A DNA stretch of 39,275 nucleotides from assembly GCA_021806005.1 (NCBI GenBank), contig JAJZDM010000026.1, forward strand, positions 1 to 39,275, read 5' to 3'. Both the position numbers and the translations under genes were made by a program. Below, in pieces: positions 32,443 to 39,275 of this stretch; within the stretch, counting starts at the first letter, position 1, and every line of letters begins with the position of its first letter. A model generated the notes under the pieces. That model saw only the letters and a program-made list of their open reading frames with translations, made no database searches and had not been told where the DNA came from. This DNA is from Acidobacteriota bacterium (lineage in GTDB: Bacteria > Acidobacteriota > Terriglobia > Terriglobales > Acidobacteriaceae).

Positions 32443-34053
32443 CTATCCGTGCAGGAAGTGACGGATCCCGGTAAAAGCCATGGCTACACCCAGCCGGTTG
32501 GCGGCTTCAATCACCTCCGCATCCCGCACCGAGCCGCCGGGCTGGATAATCGCGGTTGCACCGGCCTGCGCAATGGTTTCGACCCCATCGGGAAAGGGGA
32601 AGAACGCGTCAGAGGCAGCCACTGTGCCAGCGAGCGGAAGCGCGGCCTTCATTGCTCCAAAACGAGCCGCATCCACGCGGCTCATCTGCCCGGCCCCAAT
32701 ACCAACCGTCTGCCCGAATCCACCCTCCAGCCGGGCGTACACGATCGCATTCGACTTGACGTGCTTGCACACCTTCCAGGAGAAGAGCATGGCCGCCACC
32801 TCGTCAGCACTGGGTTTGCGTTCCGTGGGAAAGGTCAGGCTCTCGGCCGTCACCAGCGCACGATCTTCGTCCTGCAGCAGATAGCCCCCGGAGATCTGCT
32901 TCACCACGCGTCCCGGAGAAGCTGGGACGATCTTCAGCAGGCGCAGATTCTTCTTGGCCGCAAACCGCTCCAGAGCTTCCGGGGTAAAGTCCGGAGCCAC
33001 GATCGCCTCCACAAACAGCTTGGCCATCTCCGCGGCAGCGGCTCCATCCACCACCCGGTTGACGCCGATCACCCCACCAAAGGCCGAGATCGGATCCGCT
33101 GCCAGCGCGCGCAGATAGGCCTGCTCGACGGTTGGCCCCATGGCCACGCCGCAGGGGTTGGTGTGCTTCACAATGATCACGGCCGGCTGCTCAAACTCGC
33201 TGGCCATCGCCCAGCAGGCATCCAGATCCACCAGGTTGTTGAAGCTCAACTCCTTGCCCTGCAACTGCTCTGCGTTGGCGATGCCCTTCCCGGAGCTATC
33301 GCTGTACACGCCTGCAGCCTGGTGCGGATTCTCGCCGTAGCGCAGCGGGTTCTTCAACCGTGCAGAGACCCGCAGCACCGGCGGCAGTTCTGCACGGGCC
33401 GCGGCAGTTGGCTCCGCCAGTGGATCGGCCGGCAACGTCTCCAACGTGCTCGCAATCGCCGCATCATAGGCCGCAGTCGTGGCAAAGGCTGCCCGCGCCA
33501 GCCGCCAGCGAGTCGCCAGACCAAGGCTTCCGGCGTTGGCACGCAACTCTTCGCTCAGAGCCGTATAGTCGGCGACGTTGCAGACCACCGCCACGTCGCC
33601 AAAGTTCTTCGCCGCGGAGCGCAGCATCGACGGTCCACCGATATCGATGTTCTCAATCATCTCCGCAGTGGTCACGCCCGGCCGCGCCGCGGTCTTCTCA
33701 AAGGCATACAGGTTCACCACCACCATGTCGATCGGGACGATTCCATGCTCGTTCACCGCTGCCACATGCTCCGGAAGATCCCGGCGATGGAGAATCCCTC
33801 CATGCACGTTGGGGTGCAGCGTCTTCACCCGGCCATCCAGCATCTCCGGAAAGCCCGTCAACTCCGCCACATCCTTCACCGCGAGCCCGGCGTCCCGCAG
33901 CGCCTTGGAGGTTCCGCCCGTGGAAACCAGCTCCACTCCCAGGTCCGCCAGAACTCGAGCGAACTCCACAACCCCTGTCTTGTCGGTTACCGAGAACAGG
34001 GCACGCCGTACAGCCTTCAGACCAGCCGTCTTTTCCATCTCCAGATTGCTCAT
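32443..34053 (-). CDS. purH: Bifunctional AICAR formyltransferase/IMP cyclohydrolase
   Basis: Carries out the last two steps of de novo purine synthesis in the cytoplasm. The 536-residue protein has the IMP-cyclohydrolase (MGS-like) domain at the N-terminus: ALFSVTDKTGVVEFA, VSTGGTSKALRD, EMLDGRVKTLHPNVHGGIL. The transformylase domain follows: LRYGENPHQAAGVY, VKHTNPCGVAMG, ISAFGGVIGVNR, and the C-terminal PFPDGVETIAQAGATAIIQPGGSVRD. Length and motifs are complete. The start at 34053 has GAAGGAG and a TAGAAT box 9 nt upstream; ATG 34038 is an alternative. It is divergent from serS across 123 bp. Confidence 0.96.
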   Translation of the reverse strand: MSNLEMEKTAGLKAVRRALFSVTDKTGVVEFARVLADLGVELVSTGGTSKALRDAGLAVKDVAELTGFPEMLDGRVKTLHPNVHGGILHRRDLPEHVAAVNEHGIVPIDMVVVNLYAFEKTAARPGVTTAEMIENIDIGGPSMLRSAAKNFGDVAVVCNVADYTALSEELRANAGSLGLATRWRLARAAFATTAAYDAAIASTLETLPADPLAEPTAAARAELPPVLRVSARLKNPLRYGENPHQAAGVYSDSSGKGIANAEQLQGKELSFNNLVDLDACWAMASEFEQPAVIIVKHTNPCGVAMGPTVEQAYLRALAADPISAFGGVIGVNRVVDGAAAAEMAKLFVEAIVAPDFTPEALERFAAKKNLRLLKIVPASPGRVVKQISGGYLLQDEDRALVTAESLTFPTERKPSADEVAAMLFSWKVCKHVKSNAIVYARLEGGFGQTVGIGAGQMSRVDAARFGAMKAALPLAGTVAASDAFFPFPDGVETIAQAGATAIIQPGGSVRDAEVIEAANRLGVAMAFTGIRHFLHG

Positions 34054-34062
34054 ACTCCTTCG

Positions 34063-34068
34063 ATTCTA
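34063..34068 (-). promoter_or_regulatory. -10-like box TAGAAT of purH
   Basis: TAGAAT ends 9 nt before the ATG. GAAGGAG sits in the gap, so this start has both a very short leader and a Shine-Dalgarno. Confidence 0.35.
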
Positions 34069-34162
34069 TGCGCACCTTCTGTGGATGCCTCCAAGCCCCA
34101 AGCGGGGGCGAGAGTCCCCATCGCACCGCCATTGCGCTCCACCATCCCACGAAGATGGACGC

Positions 34163-34168
34163 TAAAAT
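34163..34168 (+). promoter_or_regulatory. -10-like box TAAAAT of serS
   Basis: TAAAAT ends 8 nt before the ATG at 34177, with no purine-rich site between. The same hexamer is found before ogl and lysR. Confidence 0.45.
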
Positions 34169-34176
34169 AGAACGAT

Positions 34177-35508
34177 ATGCACGATTTGGCATTTGTGCGG
34201 GGGAACCTCCCGCTGGTCGAAGAGAAACTGAGCCTGCGCGGCGTAGAGCGCTCCCTGCTGCGGGGATTCTCCGCCCTGGACGCCGAGCGCCGTTCGGCCA
34301 TTACTGAAGCCGAGACTCTCAAAGCCCAGCGCAACGCCCTCTCTGCGGAGTTTGGCCGCCTCAAACGCGAGGGTGGGGACACCACCCCGGTCGCCGCCCG
34401 GAACTCCGCCTTGAAGGAGAAGACTGAACAACTGGAGGCGCTGGCCGCCGACGCCGACCAGAAGCTGAGGACGCTGCTGGAGTCCCTGCCCAACCTTCCT
34501 CACGACTCGGTTCCCGCCGGCGACTCCGAGCAGCAGAACGTCTGCCAGAAGACCTGGGGCGAGATCCCGGTCTTCGACTTTGCGGCCAAGCCCCACTGGG
34601 AGATCGGCGAGCAACTCGGCATCCTGGACTTTGAGCGTGCCGCCAAGATCTCCGGTGCGCGTTTTGTCCTGCAACTAGGCTCCGGCGCCCGACTGGAGCG
34701 CGCCCTGGCCAACTTCATGCTCGACCTGCACACCCGCGAGCACGGCTACGTCGAGGTGCTTCCTCCCAGCCTGGTCAACTCCCAGTCCCTCTTCGGCACC
34801 GGCCAACTCCCCAAGTTCGCTCAAGACCTCTTCCACTGTGACGACAAGGGTCCCTACGTCAGCGGAGAGTTGCAGGAAAGCGACCATTGGCTGATTCCCA
34901 CCGCCGAGGTTCCGGTCACCAACATCTTCCGTGGCGAGACCATCGACCTGACCAACGGACCCATCAGTTTTACTGCCTATACACCCTGTTTCCGCTCTGA
35001 AGCGGGCTCCCACGGCAAGGACACACGCGGCATGATCCGCCAGCACCAGTTCCAGAAGGTGGAACTGGTCAAGTTCACCCGCCCGGAAGACTCCTACGCC
35101 GAACACGAAGCACTCACCCGCCACGCCGAAACGGTCCTCGAACGCCTCGGCCTTCCCTATCGACGGATGCTCCTCTGCACCGGAGACATGGGCTTCAGCT
35201 CCGCCAAGACATACGATCTGGAGGTATGGCTGCCCGGCCAGCAGACCTACCGCGAGATCTCTTCCTGCTCCAACTTTGAGGCCTTCCAGGCCCGCCGCGC
35301 GGAGATTCGTTTCCGGCCCGCCGGAGCCAAAAAAGCCGAGTTCGTCCACACCCTCAACGGCAGCGGTCTGGCCATCGGCCGCACCTACCTCGCCATTCTG
35401 GAGAACTACCAGCAGGCCGACGGCTCCGTCCGCATTCCGGAGGCCCTTCTACCCTACATGAACGGCGAAACCGTCATCACCCGCCAATCCTTCGGACGTG
35501 CCCTATGA
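34177..35508 (+). CDS. serS: Seryl-tRNA synthetase
   Basis: Class II aminoacyl-tRNA synthetase charging tRNA-Ser. The 443-residue protein begins with the long antiparallel coiled-coil arm (residues ~1-110) that binds the long variable arm of tRNA-Ser. The catalytic core follows, with the serine-binding [10 protein letters not shown], motif 2 [26 protein letters not shown] (written here as family text, key residues FRSEAG and RQHQF), and motif 3 [18 protein letters not shown]. Complete and of usual length. The stop overlaps the start of a small membrane-protein gene (ATGA). It has no Shine-Dalgarno but a TAAAAT box directly upstream. Confidence 0.96.
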   Translation: MHDLAFVRGNLPLVEEKLSLRGVERSLLRGFSALDAERRSAITEAETLKAQRNALSAEFGRLKREGGDTTPVAARNSALKEKTEQLEALAADADQKLRTLLESLPNLPHDSVPAGDSEQQNVCQKTWGEIPVFDFAAKPHWEIGEQLGILDFERAAKISGARFVLQLGSGARLERALANFMLDLHTREHGYVEVLPPSLVNSQSLFGTGQLPKFAQDLFHCDDKGPYVSGELQESDHWLIPTAEVPVTNIFRGETIDLTNGPISFTAYTPCFRSEAGSHGKDTRGMIRQHQFQKVELVKFTRPEDSYAEHEALTRHAETVLERLGLPYRRMLLCTGDMGFSSAKTYDLEVWLPGQQTYREISSCSNFEAFQARRAEIRFRPAGAKKAEFVHTLNGSGLAIGRTYLAILENYQQADGSVRIPEALLPYMNGETVITRQSFGRAL

Positions 35509-35882
35509 ATACACTGCGCAGCTATATCTTCTGGACCTATGAGCGCGGCAGTTTCCACTACGACGTGATGGTCACCCTGATTCTGCTCTTTCTCTTCCTC
35601 TCCCCGCGCTTCCTCGACTTCAAAGACAAACCGGTGCAGCAGGTGCCGCTGCAACATAGCGAAGTTCTGGTGAAGGCAGCCCACGGCGGCGAGGAAGAAC
35701 CAACCTTTGTCTACGAGATCCGCGTCGACGATCTGCACGGCGCGGCATCCGATGCCGATCTTCGCCGCGCGATTCTCGACGTCATCGAGCCCATCGCCGG
35801 CGACGTCACGATAGAGAAGTACTCTCCGGTGGTGGATGCCAAGGGCCACATCGTCGCCTACGACGCCACCATCGTCCGCTAG
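35505..35882 (+). CDS. Small single-pass membrane protein, coupled to serS
   Basis: A 125-residue protein of unknown function. One hydrophobic helix near the N-terminus ([14 protein letters not shown], ~21-34) is followed by a ~90-residue soluble domain with a beta-alpha-beta look ([20 protein letters not shown] ... [12 protein letters not shown]). The orientation cannot be fixed. The ATG overlaps the serS stop by 4 bp, so it is translated with serS. The next gene, an exported LolA-like protein, starts about 180 bp on. The persistent coupling suggests conservation as a unit, but I know of no function linking it to tRNA charging. Confidence 0.8.
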   Translation: MNTLRSYIFWTYERGSFHYDVMVTLILLFLFLSPRFLDFKDKPVQQVPLQHSEVLVKAAHGGEEEPTFVYEIRVDDLHGAASDADLRRAILDVIEPIAGDVTIEKYSPVVDAKGHIVAYDATIVR

Positions 35883-36058
35883 AGCCGAGCCATCCATTCG
35901 ATCCGCCCTGGCCTGCTCGAACCTGTCCCAGCTTTGCACCAGAACCCGCAGCAAGGCCTCCAGGGCCCGTGATCCTACTCCATCCAGCACCGGCCATCCA
36001 GAGCACTCCCGTCCTGAGCCGGTCCATCCCAAGCACTCGATGCAGGAGTCCAACATCC

Positions 36059-36766
36059 ATGCCCCACCGCTCGATTCTCGCCGCCGCTCTGGCCCTCGCC
36101 AGCCTTCCCCTCGCGCTCTCCGCACAGTCCAGCTCCTCCCATCTCGATACGGTTCTGGAACAGATGAATAAGGCCAGCGGAGAGTTTCGCAGCGCTCAGG
36201 CCCAGATGAACTGCCAGTACTATGAGCGCGTCGTCCGCGACACAACCAACCAGACCGGCGCCGTCTACTTCCTGCACAAGGGTGGAGCGATCCAGATGGG
36301 CCTGGTCATCGATGGCCCGGATGGCAAACCGCAGAAGGTCGTCGAGTACAAGGATGGACTGCTGGAACTGTTTGACCCGGGTGTCAACCAGATCACCGTG
36401 CTGCACGCCGGTTCCAACCAGACTCAGGAGGAGCGCTACATCACCTTGGGCTTCGGCGGCAGCGGCTCCGATCTGGCAAAATCATGGAAGATTCAGGATC
36501 TGGGCCCGGAGACCCTGCGTGAGGGCACAAAGCAGGTCCAAACCGAAAAACTGGACCTCACCAGCAAGGACCCGGACGAAAAGAACTTCACCCACATCAC
36601 CATCTGGGTGGACCCTACCCGCGCGCTCTCCCTGCGCCAGATCTTCTTCCTCAGCAACGACGACCGCCGCACCTGCAACTACTCGGAGATCAAGTTCAAC
36701 AGCCGCATCGACATGAAGCCCTTCGAGATCCGGAAGAACTCGCACACCACCATCGTCAATCATTAA
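36059..36766 (+). CDS. Exported LolA-like outer-membrane lipoprotein-sorting-type protein
   Basis: A 235-residue protein with a signal peptide (ILAAALALASLPLALSAQ, cut ~residue 22) and a single beta-rich domain. The pattern LDTVLEQMNKASGEFRSAQA, then alternating strands (YYERVVRDTTNQTGAVYFLHK, KVVEYKDGLLELFDPGVNQI, ITIWVDPTRALSLRQIFF), resembles the LolA/LolB half-barrel that carries lipids or lipoproteins across the periplasm. The start at 36059 has AGGAG 11 nt upstream; the frame is open for 30 more codons without signals. It is on the same strand as serS and the small membrane gene, about 180 bp behind. Assignment is by fold pattern, so the cargo is not known. Confidence 0.75.
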   Translation: MPHRSILAAALALASLPLALSAQSSSSHLDTVLEQMNKASGEFRSAQAQMNCQYYERVVRDTTNQTGAVYFLHKGGAIQMGLVIDGPDGKPQKVVEYKDGLLELFDPGVNQITVLHAGSNQTQEERYITLGFGGSGSDLAKSWKIQDLGPETLREGTKQVQTEKLDLTSKDPDEKNFTHITIWVDPTRALSLRQIFFLSNDDRRTCNYSEIKFNSRIDMKPFEIRKNSHTTIVNH

Positions 36767-36881
36767 GGCAGTTTCGGTGTAGATGTCGACTCGACTTCGA
36801 TGGGCGTGTTCCTCCAATGAAAACGCCACTGCAAGCCCGCTTCGGGATACCCATCAAGACCGAAAATGCCATAGAGCGGCG

Positions 36882-38369
36882 TCAGGAAGAACCGCCCGGG
36901 GTATCCGCCCTGATGCCCGGCGCCGCAATCGTTCGTGGCACCAGTGACATCGCCCCCAGCACCATCACCACCGGCAAGCACTCCAGCGTATAGCGCGGCT
37001 CGGAGTTGTCCAGGGTCAGCAGCAGGGCGCAACGGAGCACGACAAACCCCAGCATCGCAAAGGCCAAGACCTCTCTGCCGTTCCAGCGTATGCGCCTCCA
37101 ACGCAACAAGCCAGCCAACGCCAGCATCAGATAGCCAGCGTTCAGCAGCGCATAGGCTGCTGCCTCCGCAGAAGGCCACGGATGACGGGAGAACACCCAC
37201 CAGTCCACCGGAATGGGCGCAAATTCCAGTCTGGGGCGTAGCCACATGTCCAACTCACGCGCCACGGGCAACACCAAGTAGTAGCGCAGCGGGTCGTCCG
37301 CAATCCGCTCGTCCGCAATCCGTGCAAACTCCGCATCCAGTTCCGGGGTAGCCGACTGTATCTCGTTGTAGCGGTCAAATACCGCCTGGGTCTGCCGCCT
37401 CTGCTGAAGGTTATCCATCGCCCGGGCGGGCAGATCACCGAGGTGGATCGGATCGTCGTCATATCGCCAGTAGATGTCGAGGTTTGACTTGTACTCGATC
37501 GCCCAACTCCTGTACCAACGATAGAAGCCAACCGGCGGAGTCTCATTCAGTTCCTGAGCATAACGCGGCGCCAGCGGCTGAATCGCATGGAAGACCCGCC
37601 AGTTGCGTGCGCTCCATGCCAGCAGTGGCAGCAGGAACAGCAAACCGGCCAGCGCAGCCGGCTCGATACAACGGATGAAGCGGGTCCCTTTCCGAGCCCA
37701 GGTTTGCCATCCTGTCCATAACATCGCCGGCAGGACCGCAGCGGCCAGCAGTCCCTGATCCGGCCTCAGCAACACGGCTCCCGCCAGGGAGCACCCGATC
37801 ACAACCGTCCAAACTCTGCTGGCTGCGCCAGGTCCCCCTGCTCCATTCCTCCAGCCCGTATTCCACCTCTCCAGGCCGAAAAGAGCCAACACCACGCAAA
37901 AGACGCTCAGCGACTCCGGCATCAGCGCAGCGGCGTAGTTGGCCGTAAAGGGGCATAAAGCCGCGAGCCAGACCGCGGCCAACCCCACCCGGGCAGAGAC
38001 CCTACCACTCTCCGCTTCATCTCCCTTCAGCCCGAATGTCAGCCTCTCCGCCAATACGCCCAGCAGAGCGCATCCCGTCAGATCCAGGGCCATCTGCACC
38101 CACAGAGCCAACCCGCCGAATGCGTTGCCGGAGAGCGAATAGCCTACGGAGAGAAACAGAGGATACCCAGGCAGACGAATCAGTGTCGGCTGCAGAGGCG
38201 TTCCAGAGTATCCGTAGAGGTGGTGTGCCACCAGGTTCCGGGCCAGCGTGCCATAGATCAGCGAATCGCCTGTTACCGGGGGGCGCAGAGAATAAAAGAA
38301 CAGCAGACGCAACAACCCGCCCGCCACCAGCGCCAGGCCCCAACCGTATCTCGTTCTCCACTCAACCAC
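36882..38369 (-). CDS. GT-C family membrane glycosyltransferase-like protein (GT39/PMT-like)
   Basis: A 495-residue polytopic protein with about ten hydrophobic helices. The first periplasmic loop shows PPVTGDSLIYGTLARNLVAHHLYGYSG, with an acidic residue and a pattern typical of GT-C enzymes that use polyprenyl-phosphate sugars. RLPGYPLFL in the following helix is another common signature. The C-terminal region has further helices around NSEPRYTLECLPVVMVLGAM, where the RY and P residues match the related family pattern. It probably transfers a sugar to lipid or protein at the outer face of the inner membrane; substrates unknown. The start is a GTG at 38369 with AGGGA close upstream. Divergent from the GH18-like gene. 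Confidence 0.82.
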   Translation of the reverse strand: MVEWRTRYGWGLALVAGGLLRLLFFYSLRPPVTGDSLIYGTLARNLVAHHLYGYSGTPLQPTLIRLPGYPLFLSVGYSLSGNAFGGLALWVQMALDLTGCALLGVLAERLTFGLKGDEAESGRVSARVGLAAVWLAALCPFTANYAAALMPESLSVFCVVLALFGLERWNTGWRNGAGGPGAASRVWTVVIGCSLAGAVLLRPDQGLLAAAVLPAMLWTGWQTWARKGTRFIRCIEPAALAGLLFLLPLLAWSARNWRVFHAIQPLAPRYAQELNETPPVGFYRWYRSWAIEYKSNLDIYWRYDDDPIHLGDLPARAMDNLQQRRQTQAVFDRYNEIQSATPELDAEFARIADERIADDPLRYYLVLPVARELDMWLRPRLEFAPIPVDWWVFSRHPWPSAEAAAYALLNAGYLMLALAGLLRWRRIRWNGREVLAFAMLGFVVLRCALLLTLDNSEPRYTLECLPVVMVLGAMSLVPRTIAAPGIRADTPGGSS

Positions 38370-38473
38370 TTCCCTGCATCCTATCTACAACCAGGCGGGC
38401 GGGGAGACTCTGCTCCCGCGGCTCTCGTCCATCTCGAATCGGTAGTATCTTAAGAAGTACGCCATTTCTGTCG

Positions 38474-39275
38474 ATGAGAAAACAAGTCTTTTACGATCCG
38501 CAGCGCAAGCGCTGGAAACGATTGCGGCGCATATTCGATGTGCTGGCACTCCTGGGCGCTGCCATCGGGATCGTCTTTGTGGTCGGCCTGGTCAGAATGA
38601 AGCCCATGCGCAGCCTGGACTTTCACTCGGTGACGCGGCGTTACCGGGCTCTTTCCAATCCTCCCGCGCCGGAACTGCGCTCCCGTGAGAAGCTGAACCG
38701 CTCGGCTCATCGCAAGACGAACCTCAAGCCCTCTGACGTCATCCTGAACCATGGCGAAGGTCTGCGCGCGGCCTTTTACACCGATCTTGATCCGGGCAGC
38801 TATGCCTCCTTCAAAGAGCACGTCAAACAGATCGACATTCTCTTTCCCGAGTGGCTCCACGTCATCACTCCGGACGGGGCACTGACCGCCTATACCTCGG
38901 ACGAAACCCCCTTCGCCGTCGTCGACTCCTCCGGCGTTCATGGCGTCGACCATCAGAACAAGATCCTCCGCACCATCCAGGAGGCCCGGGAAGACACCGA
39001 GATCTTCCCGATGGTGAACAACTATAGCCCAACGCAGGGCATCTTTGAGCCCAACGTTGAGCAGTTCCTGCTGAGCCCCCAGGCCCGGGCCAAATTCATT
39101 CACCAGATCGATCTCTTCCTCAATACGAACACTCGCTACCGTGGTCTCGACCTCGACTTTCAGGCCCTCCCGGACGATGCTCAGGTAGCCTATAGCCAAC
39201 TGGTAGGAGCCCTCTACGCTGACTTCCACGCCCGGAACCTGCGTCTGTACATCAACGTCCCGGTGGATCCCGGCA
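38474..39275 (+). CDS. Membrane-anchored GH18-like protein, 5' part (probable polysaccharide synthesis/modification fusion)
   Basis: The gene runs off the right edge; 267 codons are visible. A basic N-terminus (RKRWKRLRRIFD) and one membrane helix (VLALLGAAIGIVFVVGLV) are followed by a ~60-residue linker and the start of a glycoside hydrolase family 18-like barrel: GLRAAFYTDLDPGSYASFKE, VKQIDILFPEWLHV and YRGLDLDFQALP. In active GH18 enzymes the last motif is DxxDxDxE; here the catalytic Glu is replaced by Gln (codon 39161-39163). Proteins of this layout often continue into a NodB deacetylase and a GT2 synthase domain; those would lie beyond the window. Start chosen as the ATG after the first in-frame signals. 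Confidence 0.75.
   Translation, partial: MRKQVFYDPQRKRWKRLRRIFDVLALLGAAIGIVFVVGLVRMKPMRSLDFHSVTRRYRALSNPPAPELRSREKLNRSAHRKTNLKPSDVILNHGEGLRAAFYTDLDPGSYASFKEHVKQIDILFPEWLHVITPDGALTAYTSDETPFAVVDSSGVHGVDHQNKILRTIQEAREDTEIFPMVNNYSPTQGIFEPNVEQFLLSPQARAKFIHQIDLFLNTNTRYRGLDLDFQALPDDAQVAYSQLVGALYADFHARNLRLYINVPVDPG

Noticed and set aside
34054-34176. T-box leader before serS
   Set aside because: The 123-bp divergent region is too short, lacks the T-box sequence, and TAAAAT sits next to the ATG.
36763-37245. 160-codon frame at the end of the GT39-like gene
   Set aside because: Lies inside the confident membrane-protein gene in another frame; Gly/Ala-rich shadow.

Overview
The window looks like chromosomal DNA of a GC-rich Acidobacteriota, most likely Terriglobia/Acidobacteriaceae. 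The evidence is a TonB-dependent receptor with an N-terminal carboxypeptidase-regulatory-like domain, a PEP-CTERM protein, an actinobacterial/acidobacterial-style HemQ, an oligogalacturonate lyase, and short monocistronic units on both strands. The genus is an inference; no 16S or other marker lies in the window.

Layout. 1-6.3 kb: the 3' end of engB, an unknown gene, myo-inositol-1-phosphate synthase, a divergent three-domain acyl-activating enzyme/ACP/PlsC fusion, and a DedA membrane protein. This block is weighted towards lipid and envelope work. 6.4-8 kb: hemQ and nth. 8.1-14.6 kb: oligogalacturonate lyase, PAP2 phosphatase, a LysR regulator divergent from an aldo/keto reductase, and an isocitrate-lyase-superfamily enzyme. 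15.5-21 kb: TonB receptor, Gfo/Idh/MocA oxidoreductase and a PEP-CTERM protein, separated by long gene-poor gaps.

21,776-28,682 is a 6.9 kb integrative element inserted in tRNA-Glu(TTC) and bounded by 45-bp direct repeats of the tRNA 3' half. Its left part carries a HigB-type toxin, a HigA-type antitoxin and a second Xre protein. Its centre is a leftward operon: AlpA/Xis-like protein, 56-residue Cys-rich protein, DUF3631-type ATPase, zinc-ribbon protein and terminase-small-subunit-like protein. This operon is divergent from a rightward pair made of a 318-residue zinc-ribbon protein and a tyrosine integrase. A probably frameshifted exported-protein gene lies next to the tRNA. No capsid, portal or tail gene is present. 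The integrase/AlpA/replication/TerS-like layout resembles phage-inducible chromosomal islands (phage satellites) in compact form, and it is the best candidate here for an undescribed system.

28.8-39.3 kb returns to core genes: dGTPase, a large exported TPR protein, purH divergent from serS, a small membrane protein coupled to serS, a LolA-like exported protein, a GT39-like membrane protein, and the start of a membrane-anchored GH18-like protein whose usual catalytic Glu is Gln.

A pattern running through the window is that at least ten start codons have a TANNNT -10-like box ending only 6-9 nt upstream, which suggests leaderless mRNAs. Other genes have ordinary Shine-Dalgarno sequences.
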